A program made the position numbers and the translations under genes. The notes under the pieces are model-generated. The model was not told the DNA's origin and searched no databases. It saw only the letters and a program-made list of their open reading frames with translations. From NCBI GenBank assembly GCA_036510735.1, contig DATCDK010000015.1:1-13884 (forward strand): a DNA stretch of 13,884 nt, in the 5' to 3' direction. Shown here in pieces: positions 1-5,809 of the stretch (the stretch's first letter is position 1; each line of letters opens with the position of its first letter). The DNA is from PALSA-607 sp036510735. Its GTDB lineage: Bacteria > Actinomycetota > Actinomycetes > Acidothermales > Acidothermaceae.

Positions 1-1
1 A

Positions 2-124
2 CGGGCATTTCGCCGCTATGTTGGCCCAGAACTCGAGGCGCTGCTGGCGGCGAGTTCGGCACATCAGGCCGAGCCGGCCGCCGCCGATGCAGACGCTGAT
101 GTGGACCCTGACGTCGAGTCCTGA
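2..124 (+). CDS. prcA: Proteasome alpha subunit PrcA, C-terminal end (5' truncated by window edge)
   Basis: Only the last 40 codons are present, in the frame starting at base 2 and ending in TGA at 122-124. The peptide begins RAFRRYVGPELEALLAA and ends in an acidic, Ala/Asp-rich tail (DADADVDPDVES). The RAFRR-x-G-x-x-L-x-x-LL block matches what I recall of the C-terminus of mycobacterial PrcA (RAFRRITGSALQALL). An acidic low-complexity tail is usual for actinobacterial alpha subunits. PrcA forms the outer rings of the 20S core particle in the cytosol, where it gates entry of pupylated substrates. pafA, the Pup ligase, lies 500 bp downstream, which agrees with the usual prcB-prcA-pafA order. 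The catalytic beta subunit, pup and dop would be expected upstream, outside the window. A repeat array begins on the stop codon. Confidence 0.88.
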   Translation, partial: RAFRRYVGPELEALLAASSAHQAEPAAADADADVDPDVES

Positions 125-208
125 GCAGACGGCCCAACCCGGCTGAGCCGGGTGCGCCGCGGCGCTGAGCCGCGTGCGTCAGAACACTGCGCCGGGTGCG
201 GCGAATGT
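121..208. repeat. Direct-repeat array, 22-bp period, starting on the prcA stop codon
   Basis: A 14-nt core CTGAGCCGGGTGCG occurs at 143-156. It recurs at 165-178 (one change, CTGAGCCGCGTGCG) and at 187-200 (one change, CTGCGCCGGGTGCG), each exactly 22 bp after the last. A weaker unit lies in register at 121-134; it shares the CTGAGC that contains the prcA TGA, with 9 of 14 positions matching. The 8 nt between cores are not conserved. The 22-bp spacing is about two helical turns, as in an operator array, but a simple tandem duplication is equally possible. Confidence 0.75.
137..174 (+). terminator. Two GC-rich hairpins after prcA
   Basis: Stem 1 is ACCCGGC/GCCGGGT (137-143 with 147-153), a perfect 7-bp stem with loop TGA. 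Stem 2 is CGCGGC/GCCGCG (158-163 with 169-174), 6 bp with loop GCTGA. There is no U-tract, so this would be a factor-assisted or U-less actinobacterial terminator, or an mRNA-stabilising element at the end of the proteasome operon. The hairpins arise from the 22-bp repeats, so the two readings are not independent. Confidence 0.45.
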
Positions 209-258
209 TTCCGCCGATTGGGCTCAAGTTCGCTGGTCCAATTGGCCGATCACTCTCT

Positions 259-290
259 GTGACTGGTGAAACTACGGTGACTGGTGGAAC
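259..290. repeat. Two direct repeats, 18-bp period
   Basis: GTGACTGGTGAAAC (259-272) and GTGACTGGTGGAAC (277-290) match at 13 of 14 positions and are spaced 18 bp. They lie 47-78 bp upstream of the start of the 76-aa gene. A -10-like hexamer TACGGT (273-278) sits between them, so the repeats would flank a promoter if that hexamer is used. No convincing -35 was seen. Confidence 0.55.
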
Positions 291-336
291 CGCGGGAAAT
301 CCGTGGCCGCCACCCGGGTCTGCGAAGGAGGGTGAC

Positions 337-567
337 ATGGCGTCCTGGACGAACGATGCACGGCTACACGGCTTGATGCGGGCGTACCTCGCGGCCGTGG
401 CACGGCTGGACCTGGCACGGGAGAACGCGTCACCTCCCGAGGTCGTCGACCGACTGGTGAACGAGAAGCGGGTCGCTGCACAGGCCTACGAAGAGGCGCT
501 TGTCGCCCGTGGCTGGCAGATCCCAGGTCTTGCAATCGGACCCATGGCGCGCGCCTCCCGCTGGTAA
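337..567 (+). CDS. Uncharacterised 76-aa helical protein between prcA and pafA
   Basis: I do not recognise this protein. The ATG at 337 is chosen because AAGGAGG (325-331) precedes it by 5 nt; an in-frame extension back to 196 lacks such a site. The product has a short N-terminus (MASWTNDARLHG). It is followed by two probable helices: LMRAYLAAVARLDLARENA (about residues 13-31) and PEVVDRLVNEKRVAAQAYEEALVARG (about 34-59), with a coiled-coil-like pattern. The tail is short and hydrophobic or basic, ending ASRW. There is no signal peptide, membrane segment or cysteine. The C-terminus is not the HbYX/GQYL type used by proteasome activators. Its place between the proteasome alpha subunit and Pup ligase suggests co-inheritance with the pathway, but no function can be assigned. 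The last 19 nt, with the stop, are repeated immediately downstream. Confidence 0.75.
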   Translation: MASWTNDARLHGLMRAYLAAVARLDLARENASPPEVVDRLVNEKRVAAQAYEEALVARGWQIPGLAIGPMARASRW

Positions 568-589
568 GTAGCGCGCCTCCCGCTGGTAA
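549..589 (+). repeat. Stop-codon echo: 19-bp perfect direct repeat at end of 76-aa gene
   Basis: GCGCGCCTCCCGCTGGTAA at 549-567 contains the last codons (ASRW) and the TAA stop. It is repeated without change at 571-589 after a 3-nt spacer (GTA), giving a 22-bp period. The second copy lies in the 51-bp gap before pafA and ends 16 nt upstream of its -10 hexamer. Confidence 0.9.
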
Positions 590-605
590 CAAGCGTTGCG
601 TCACC

Positions 606-611
606 TAGGCT
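606..611 (+). promoter_or_regulatory. Putative -10 hexamer of a leaderless pafA promoter (TAGGCT)
   Basis: TAGGCT (TANNNT type) ends 7 nt before the A of the pafA ATG, the spacing expected if transcription starts on the initiation codon. No purine-rich SD is present in the intervening sequence. No good -35 was seen, which is common for actinobacterial housekeeping promoters. The same geometry recurs at pafB and helY. Confidence 0.6.
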
Positions 612-618
612 GCCCGGC

Positions 619-1977
619 ATGGACCGGCGGATTTTCGGCCTGGAGAACGAGTACGGCGTTACTTGCACGTTCCACGGCCAACGGCGACTGTCTCCCGATG
701 AGGTCGCGCGATACCTGTTTCGGCGGGTCGTGTCGTGGGGTCGCTCCAGCAACGTCTTCCTCCGCAACGGCGCGCGGCTCTACCTCGACGTAGGCAGCCA
801 TCCCGAATACGCGACCCCTGAATGCGACAACGTCGTCGACCTGGTGATCCACGACAAGGCCGGCGAGCGCACCCTCGAAGGCCTACTCGTCGACGCCGAA
901 CGGCGACTCCGCGAAGAGGGCATCGCCGGCGACATCTACCTGTTCAAGAACAACACCGACTCAGCCGGTAACTCGTACGGATGCCACGAGAACTATCTGG
1001 TTGGCCGGCAGGGTGAGTTCGGCCGGCTCGCCGACGTCCTCATTCCGTTCCTCGTGACCCGCCAGATCATCTGCGGCGCCGGCAAAATCCTCGCCACTCC
1101 ACGCGGCGCGGTCTATTGCGTCAGTCAGCGCGCCGAGCACATCTGGGAAGGCGTGTCGAGCGCGACGACGCGCAGTCGCCCAATCATCAACACGCGTGAC
1201 GAGCCTCATGCGGACGCCGAGCGGTTCCGTCGCTTGCACGTGATCGTCGGCGACTCGAACATGTCAGAGACGACGACACTGCTGAAGACCGGATCGACCG
1301 ATCTTGTGCTGCGGATGATCGAGGCCGGCATCGTGCTTCGCGACCTCACGCTGGAGAACCCGATCCGGGCGATTCGCGAGGTCAGCCACGATGCGACCGG
1401 ACGCCGCAAGGTGCGGCTGGCGAACGGCCGCGAAGCCAGCGCGCTGGAAATACAGGAGGAGTACCTCGGCAAGGCCCGCGACTTCGTTGCACGCCGCGGC
1501 GCCGACCCCATCGCTACGCGGGTGCTCGAGTTGTGGGAACGCACGATCACCGCGGTCTCGACCGGCGATCTGTCGCTCGTCGAGCGCGAGATCGACTGGG
1601 TCATCAAGTACCAGCTGATCGAGCGGTACCGCGCGAAGCACAACCTCCCGCTGTCGTCACCACGGATCGCGCAGATCGACCTCGCCTACCACGACATCAA
1701 CCGCAACCGCGGTCTGTACTACCTGCTCGAACGGCGGGGCAGTGTCGACCGGGTCGCTCGCGATCTCGACATTTTCGAAGCGAAGTCGGTGCCACCGCAA
1801 ACGACCAGGGCACGCTTGCGCGGGGAGTTCATCAAGCGCGCACAGGAGAAGCGGCGCGACTTCACCGTCGACTGGGTGCACCTGAAGCTGAACGATCAGG
1901 CTCAGCGAACCGTCCTATGCAAAGATCCGTTCCGTTCTGTTGACGACCGGGTGGAGAAGTTGATCGCGAGCATGTGA
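619..1977 (+). CDS. pafA: Pup--protein ligase PafA
   Basis: PafA joins the C-terminal glutamate of the small modifier Pup to lysines of target proteins through an ATP-dependent phospho-Pup intermediate. This marks the targets for the Mpa/ARC-proteasome. The 452 residues equal the length I recall for the M. tuberculosis enzyme, and long blocks are nearly identical to it. Visible landmarks are the N-terminal RRIFGLENEYG with E9 (ATP/Mg site), RLYLDVGSHPEYATPE with D57 (proposed catalytic base), KNNTDSAGNSYGCHENYL, SQRAEHIWEGVSSATTRSRP and HVIVGDSNMSE. The C-terminal Pup-binding part carries TTRARLRGEF and DFTVDWVHLKLNDQAQR. The glutamine-synthetase-like fold has no transmembrane segment and the protein is cytosolic. 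The ATG at 619 fits the family N-terminus and the leaderless -10 at 606-611. Dop is the paralogue to exclude, but Dop is longer and usually lies upstream of pup. The next gene is 81 bp away. Confidence 0.97.
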   Translation: MDRRIFGLENEYGVTCTFHGQRRLSPDEVARYLFRRVVSWGRSSNVFLRNGARLYLDVGSHPEYATPECDNVVDLVIHDKAGERTLEGLLVDAERRLREEGIAGDIYLFKNNTDSAGNSYGCHENYLVGRQGEFGRLADVLIPFLVTRQIICGAGKILATPRGAVYCVSQRAEHIWEGVSSATTRSRPIINTRDEPHADAERFRRLHVIVGDSNMSETTTLLKTGSTDLVLRMIEAGIVLRDLTLENPIRAIREVSHDATGRRKVRLANGREASALEIQEEYLGKARDFVARRGADPIATRVLELWERTITAVSTGDLSLVEREIDWVIKYQLIERYRAKHNLPLSSPRIAQIDLAYHDINRNRGLYYLLERRGSVDRVARDLDIFEAKSVPPQTTRARLRGEFIKRAQEKRRDFTVDWVHLKLNDQAQRTVLCKDPFRSVDDRVEKLIASM

Positions 1978-2014
1978 TGGCTGGGGCGTTCAGCGCGCTC
2001 TCAGATCCGCTCGC

Positions 2015-2020
2015 TAGCGT
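2015..2020 (+). promoter_or_regulatory. Putative -10 hexamer (TAGCGT) for the FKBP genes
   Basis: TAGCGT lies in the 81-bp gap between pafA and the FKBP lipoprotein gene, and is the same hexamer proposed for helY. A start about 7 nt downstream would give a leader of roughly 30 nt that contains the GGAG at 2048-2051. No clear -35 was seen, so this is a weak call. Confidence 0.35.
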
Positions 2021-2058
2021 GCACGAGTTACTCCCGCGACCTCCCTTGGAGCTCCACC

Positions 2059-3063
2059 TTGACTCGCTTGATGTCCCGTCGACGGTTGACGGTCACCGCC
2101 GCCGCGCTCGCGGCCGTTGCTGTGCTGGTGGCCGGTTGTGGCTCGAAATCGAAAAGCAGCAGCGCATCGCCGTCCGCCCCTGTACCCATCGCATCGAATG
2201 CGACCGCCAATGCGACCGTGTCAGGTGCGTTCGGTGCCACTCCGACGGTCAAGTTGCTCACCGCGACGCCGCCCACGATCACCGAGGTCAGCGTCGTGAC
2301 CAAAGGCGCGGGTGCGGTGCTGAAGGTCGGCGACCTCGCCGTCGTCGACGACTTCGGCCGTACCTGGCGCAGCGCGGCGACGTTCCAGGACACGTTCGGG
2401 GACGCGGAGCCTCCTGACACCCTCCCCGTCGGCACCGGCAGCATCCAGCTCACCGGACTCGACCGGGCCCTCGTCGGGGTACCGGTCGGCAGTCGCGTTC
2501 TCGTCCTGCTGCCGCCGGACGCCGGGTTCGGCAACGTGGCGTCCAATCTGCCCACGGGCGTGACGAAGACCGATACCGCGGTCCTCGTCTTCGACGTCAA
2601 GGCGGCCTACGCGGGCAACGCAGGCCCGACCGGCACCGCGGTCGCTTCGGGGGGCGGCACGCTGCCGACGGTGTCTGGCGGGTTGACCACCAAGCCGGTG
2701 ATCGCGATCCCCAAGACCGCCGCACCGACCGCGCTCTCGACGACGACCTTGATCCAGGGCAGCGGCGCGGTAACAGCGAGTGGCGACGAACTCGTCGTCC
2801 AGTACATCGGCGAGATCTGGGCGACCGGGAAAGAGTTCGATTCCTCGTGGTCGCGCGACCAGCCCGCCGGATTCAGCATCGGGGTCGGCGAAGTGATCCC
2901 CGGGTGGGACAAAGCGCTGGTCGGCGTCAAGGTCGGTAGCCGCCTGCTGCTCGTGGTCCCGCCAGTGGACGGATACGGTTCAGCGGGACAGTCGGCCGCC
3001 GGCATCAGCGGCACCGACACCCTCGTCTTCGTCGTTGACGTCCTCGGCGCTTACCCCGCCTGA
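2059..3063 (+). CDS. FKBP-type peptidyl-prolyl isomerase lipoprotein, two FKBP domains
   Basis: A predicted exported lipoprotein that would help fold secreted proteins by cis-trans isomerisation of prolyl bonds. The N-terminus has basic residues, a hydrophobic stretch TVTAAALAAVAVLVAG and a lipobox (LVAGC) with C27. A Ser/Ala/Pro linker follows. Two FKBP-like domains come next, at about residues 85-184 and 235-332, joined by a Gly/Thr/Pro linker. The second domain keeps the FKBP pocket: Y249, F260-D261, V279-I280 with W283, and Y306. The first lacks it: the VIxGW block reads IQLTGL and the FD pair reads FQD, so it may be structural only. The TTG start at 2059 is favoured because GGAG (2048-2051) is 7 nt away. 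ATG 2071, four codons later, would give the same signal peptide. The gene follows pafA and precedes a second FKBP gene by 35 bp. Confidence 0.9.
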   Translation: MTRLMSRRRLTVTAAALAAVAVLVAGCGSKSKSSSASPSAPVPIASNATANATVSGAFGATPTVKLLTATPPTITEVSVVTKGAGAVLKVGDLAVVDDFGRTWRSAATFQDTFGDAEPPDTLPVGTGSIQLTGLDRALVGVPVGSRVLVLLPPDAGFGNVASNLPTGVTKTDTAVLVFDVKAAYAGNAGPTGTAVASGGGTLPTVSGGLTTKPVIAIPKTAAPTALSTTTLIQGSGAVTASGDELVVQYIGEIWATGKEFDSSWSRDQPAGFSIGVGEVIPGWDKALVGVKVGSRLLLVVPPVDGYGSAGQSAAGISGTDTLVFVVDVLGAYPA

Positions 3064-3098
3064 TCACCGCGTTTCCGCACTTGAACGAAAGGATCCCC

Positions 3099-3476
3099 GT
3101 GCCCGAGCGTGAGAAGCCAGAGATCGACTTTCCGGAGGGCCACCCGCCGACCGAACTGGTGATCGTCGACGAGATCGTCGGCGACGGTACCGAAGCGGCC
3201 GCCGGTCACACGATCACCGCCCACTACGTCGGTGTCGCCTTCTCCACCGGTGAAGAGTTCGACAGCTCGTGGAACCGGGGCGACCCGCTGGCCTTCCCTC
3301 TCGGCGGCGGCCGAGTGATCAAGGGCTGGGATCAGGGGATCGTCGGCATGCGGGTCGGCGGCCGGCGCCGGTTGGTGATCCCGGCCCATCTGGCCTACGG
3401 CGACCGCGGCGCGGGCGGGGCGATTGCGCCGGGGGAGACGCTCATCTTCGTCGTCGACCTCGTCGACGTGAAATAG
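3099..3476 (+). CDS. Cytosolic FKBP-type peptidyl-prolyl cis-trans isomerase
   Basis: A single-domain FKBP of 125 aa with no signal peptide, so probably a cytosolic folding helper. The core FKBP pocket residues are all present: Y43 (HYVG), F54-D55 (EFDSSW), F66, V73-I74 and W77 (RVIKGWDQG), Y100 (HLAYGDRG) and F117 (LIFVVDL). The GTG at 3099 is chosen because AAAGGA (3088-3093) precedes it by 5 nt. An in-frame TTG at 3081 would add six residues but has no SD. It lies 35 bp after the FKBP lipoprotein gene and is probably co-transcribed with it, giving one export-side and one cytosolic member. Its last 24 nt, with the stop, have an imperfect echo 45 bp downstream. An unlabelled FKBP pair next to pafA is, as I recall, common in actinobacteria. 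Confidence 0.95.
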   Translation: MPEREKPEIDFPEGHPPTELVIVDEIVGDGTEAAAGHTITAHYVGVAFSTGEEFDSSWNRGDPLAFPLGGGRVIKGWDQGIVGMRVGGRRRLVIPAHLAYGDRGAGGAIAPGETLIFVVDLVDVK

Positions 3477-3521
3477 CAGCGACCTCGTGAGGTAGGTGTC
3501 GACCTCGTCAACGTGAAGTAA
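3453..3521 (+). repeat. Stop-codon echo: imperfect 24-bp repeat at end of cytosolic FKBP gene
   Basis: The last seven codons plus stop (3453-3476, peptide VDLVDVK then TAG) recur at 3498-3521, reading VDLVNVK then TAA. Twenty-one of 24 positions match and the offset is 45 bp. The three changes are GAC to AAC, AAA to AAG (silent) and TAG to TAA (stop kept). A shorter third partial copy, GCGACCTCGT followed by GAGGTAG, lies between them at 3479-3495. The array fills most of the gap before the pafB promoter. Confidence 0.85.
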
Positions 3522-3556
3522 CCGCGCCGGAACCGGTGCCGCGAGGCTCGATGCGT

Positions 3557-3562
3557 TAACGT
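3557..3562 (+). promoter_or_regulatory. Putative -10 hexamer of a leaderless pafB promoter (TAACGT)
   Basis: TAACGT ends exactly 7 nt before the A of the pafB ATG, as at pafA and helY. The spacer CGCGGCC has no SD character. This would give pafBC its own promoter, separate from the FKBP genes. The RecA-independent PafBC motif (TTGTCRGTG, 8 nt, then the -10), as I recall it, was looked for upstream and is not there, so autoregulation through that motif is not supported. Confidence 0.6.
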
Positions 3563-3569
3563 CGCGGCC

Positions 3570-4508
3570 ATGTCTGCCCGCAAGACCGAGCGCCTGCTCA
3601 ACCTCGTGATCTGCCTTCTGGCGACCCGGCGTTACCTGTCCGCCGACCAGATTCGGCGCACGGTTGCGGGCTACGAGGACCTTGGTGACGAGGCGTTCAA
3701 GCGCAAGTTCGAACGCGACAAGGAAGACCTGCGCGACCTCGGCATCCCGCTGGAAACCGGCAGCGACAGCCCGTTCGACGATGAACCCGGCTACCGGATC
3801 CGACGCGACGATTACAGCCTGCCGGACATCGCGTTCGAGCCCGCTGAGCTGGCCGTTCTCGGCGTCGCAGCCCGCACGTGGCAACACGCGAGCCTGGGCG
3901 GGCAGGCTTTCGAGGCGGTCCTGAAACTGCGCGCCGCGGGCGTCGACATCGACGACGCCGTGCCGGTGGCGATCGAGACGAGGGTGGCGACCAGCGAGCC
4001 GGCGTTCGAGCCGTTGCGCCGTGCCGCCACCGATCGGCGTCCGGTCGCATTCGACTATCGGACGCCGGGTGCGACCCGTCACGTCGAACCGTGGGGGCTC
4101 GTGTCGTGGCACGGGCGGTGGTACCTCGCGGCCTATGACAACGATCGAGCGGACACCCGCGTCTTTCGGCTCAGCCGGATCGTCGGGGCAGTCGAACCGG
4201 TCGGAAAGGCCGGCAGCGTCGTGGTTCCCGAGGGAACCGACATCCGGGCGATCGTCGTCGACACGAACATCAGCACCGATCGGATCACCGCGACTCTTCG
4301 CGTGCGCAGCGGCGCCGCGTTCGGACTGCGTCGCCGCGCGTCGTCCGTGCGTACGCTCGATGACGGCTGGGATCTCGTCGAGCTGCTGGTTCCGGACGTC
4401 GAGCGGCTCGCGGACGAAGCTGTCGGGTACGGCGCCGATGTGGTCGTCGTTGAACCTGCCGACGCGCGTGCAGCCGTGCTGGCCCGGCTCCATCAGGTGT
4501 TGCAGTGA
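3570..4508 (+). CDS. pafB: WYL-domain transcriptional regulator PafB
   Basis: PafB pairs with PafC as a transcriptional activator of the RecA/LexA-independent DNA-damage response in mycobacteria. The product has 312 aa. An N-terminal winged-HTH region spans about residues 1-60 (KTERLLNLVICLLATRRYLSADQIRRTV, then KRKFERDKEDLRDLGIPL). A middle part follows. The WYL domain covers about 145-215, with W184-Y185-L186 in HGRWYLAAYD and the basic R197-VF-R200-LSR motif thought to bind a nucleic-acid ligand. A C-terminal WCX-like extension ends VVVVEPADARAAVLARLHQVL. There is no membrane segment; it is a cytosolic DNA-binding protein. The ATG at 3570 matches the family N-terminus and the leaderless -10. 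pafC begins 13 bp after its stop. The name rests on the WYL architecture plus position between pafA and pafC. Confidence 0.93.
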   Translation: MSARKTERLLNLVICLLATRRYLSADQIRRTVAGYEDLGDEAFKRKFERDKEDLRDLGIPLETGSDSPFDDEPGYRIRRDDYSLPDIAFEPAELAVLGVAARTWQHASLGGQAFEAVLKLRAAGVDIDDAVPVAIETRVATSEPAFEPLRRAATDRRPVAFDYRTPGATRHVEPWGLVSWHGRWYLAAYDNDRADTRVFRLSRIVGAVEPVGKAGSVVVPEGTDIRAIVVDTNISTDRITATLRVRSGAAFGLRRRASSVRTLDDGWDLVELLVPDVERLADEAVGYGADVVVVEPADARAAVLARLHQVLQ

Positions 4509-4521
4509 GGGGGAGGGGCCG

Positions 4522-5511
4522 ATGACCGGATCGACCGAGCAGCTGCCACGCCTGCTCTCACTGGTGCCGTACCTGCTGACCCGCCCTGGGGCCAAGATGG
4601 CCGATGTCGCGCGCACGTTTGGGGTTACCGAAGAGCAGCTCGCCCGCGACCTCGAGCTTGTGTACATGTGCGGCCTGCCCGGGTATTTCCCCGGCGATCT
4701 CATTGAGGTCGACATCACGGCGTCCGGTCGCATCACTGTCAGTAACGCCGACCCGATGAGCCGCCCGCTGCGACTGTCGCGCGACGAGGCCCTGCCACTG
4801 ATCGTCGGACTGCGAATGCTCGCCGACCTGCCCGGGTTACGCGACCGCGACGCGGTCGATTCGGCGCTGGCCAAACTCGAGGACGCCGCGGGGGAGGCCG
4901 CCACCACGAGCGCGGCGATCGCGGTTGAGGTCGAGCCGGTCGGTGGCAGCGCCGAGATCCTGGCGGTGGTGCACCGCGGGCTCGCGGAGAAGCGTCGACT
5001 GCATCTGAGCTACTACGTGCCTGCTCGCGACGAGACGACGGAGCGGGACGTCGATCCGATGCGGGTCAGCGTGGTCGAAGGCCGCAGCTACCTCGAGGGG
5101 TGGTGCCGGTTAGCCGACGCCGTCCGGCTTTTCCGGCTCGATCGCATCACGGCGGCCACCGTGCTCGACGTCGCGGCCAGCCCACCTGCCGAGGCCGAAC
5201 CGCGAGACCTCGAAGCGGGCTTGTTTCAACCGGGGCCAGACGACGTGCAGGTCGTGCTCGACGTCGGCCCGGCCGGTCGTTGGGTCGCCGAGTACTACCC
5301 GTGCGAGTTCGTCGAGCCCCGCGCCGACGGCGGAGCCAGGATCGGCCTGCGCACTCCCGACACTCGCTGGGTGCGGAGGTTGGCGCTGCGACTTGGGGGC
5401 GGCGGTCGAGTGGTCGAGCCTCCCGCGCTCGCTGCTGCCGTGAATGCCGACGCATCAGCCGCGTTGGCGGCCTACGCCGACGCGGGCCTGCTCGATTCAT
5501 CCGTGACGTAA
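4522..5511 (+). CDS. pafC: WYL-domain transcriptional regulator PafC
   Basis: The partner of PafB in the PafBC activator of DNA-repair genes. It has 329 aa from the ATG at 4522, which is preceded by the strong SD run GGGGGAGGGG (4509-4518); the open frame extends upstream, but only inside pafB. The N-terminal HTH is at about residues 5-60 (LPRLLSLVPYLLTRPGAKMADVARTF, with a conserved MCGLPGYFPGDLIEVD). The WYL domain lies at about 145-215 and carries HLSYYVPARDE, the SYLEGWC segment in place of WYL, and RLFRLDRI. A WCX-like C-terminal domain follows (residues 240-325). It begins 13 bp after pafB, so the two are surely co-transcribed and probably translationally coupled. No gene follows for about 300 nt. 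Confidence 0.93.
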   Translation: MTGSTEQLPRLLSLVPYLLTRPGAKMADVARTFGVTEEQLARDLELVYMCGLPGYFPGDLIEVDITASGRITVSNADPMSRPLRLSRDEALPLIVGLRMLADLPGLRDRDAVDSALAKLEDAAGEAATTSAAIAVEVEPVGGSAEILAVVHRGLAEKRRLHLSYYVPARDETTERDVDPMRVSVVEGRSYLEGWCRLADAVRLFRLDRITAATVLDVAASPPAEAEPRDLEAGLFQPGPDDVQVVLDVGPAGRWVAEYYPCEFVEPRADGGARIGLRTPDTRWVRRLALRLGGGGRVVEPPALAAAVNADASAALAAYADAGLLDSSVT

Positions 5512-5620
5512 GACCTCTAACACCCCCGACGGGCCGTCCAACTCGGGACCTTCGCCGGGCGGCTTCGAAACGGGTCGGCCGTGCTCCGATTGCGCCTCCG
5601 GCGACAACTCACGGTGCGAA

Positions 5621-5719
5621 TCGGGTAGCCGATTGTCTCGGCCCCCAAGGCGGCTAGCGCAACGGCAGCATGCCGAATGGCGGTCGCAGTCCACGAATGG
5701 GCCATTCGGGCTACCCGAA
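5621..5719 (+). other. Structured intergenic region between pafC and the zinc-ribbon gene
   Basis: The stretch 5512-5809 holds no convincing gene, but it is full of inverted repeats. A 10-bp long-range pairing joins TCGGGTAGCC (5621-5630) to GGCTACCCGA (5709-5718). Inside it are CGGCA/TGCCG (5663-5667 with 5671-5675, loop GCA) and CCGAATGG/CCATTCGG (5673-5680 with 5702-5709). Two local hairpins exclude the long-range stem: GCCGA/TCGGC (5628-5632 with 5638-5642) and TTCGGG/CCCGAA (5705-5710 with 5714-5719, loop CTA). It could be an RNA leader for the downstream gene, a terminator for pafBC, or a protein-binding site. No known riboswitch family was recognised. Confidence 0.4.
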
Positions 5720-5787
5720 AGGGGCCGCGCGTGGCGTCAAGAGTTCTTCAGCCAATGTCGAAAGGTTTGCTGTCGCCACGAATGGGC
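5691..5787. repeat. 12-bp direct repeats CCACGAATGGGC in the pafC-zinc-ribbon spacer
   Basis: CCACGAATGGGC occurs at 5691-5702 and again at 5776-5787. The core CGAATGG also occurs at 5674-5680, giving three copies of the core in about 110 bp. The last copy ends 9 nt before the SD of the zinc-ribbon gene. This could be an operator set or part of the RNA fold described for 5621-5719. Confidence 0.6.
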
Positions 5788-5809
5788 GGCTCGGGCGGAA
5801 GGACATGGC

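Noticed and set aside
4021..4521. N-terminal extension of the pafC frame into pafB
   Set aside because: The extension has no family similarity, overlaps pafB, and the strong SD at 4509-4518 fixes the start at 4522.
3051..4907. 618-codon open frame on the minus strand
   Set aside because: It lies fully antisense to the FKBP, pafB and pafC genes, all with clear family motifs. Its product is low-complexity Arg/Asp-rich with no domain, as expected for the mirror frame of high-GC genes.
5650..5710. tRNA-like look of TAGCGCAACGGCAGCA
   Set aside because: It resembles a D-arm, but there is no matching acceptor stem, no 5-bp anticodon stem with a 7-nt loop, and no GGTTCRANTCC T-arm.
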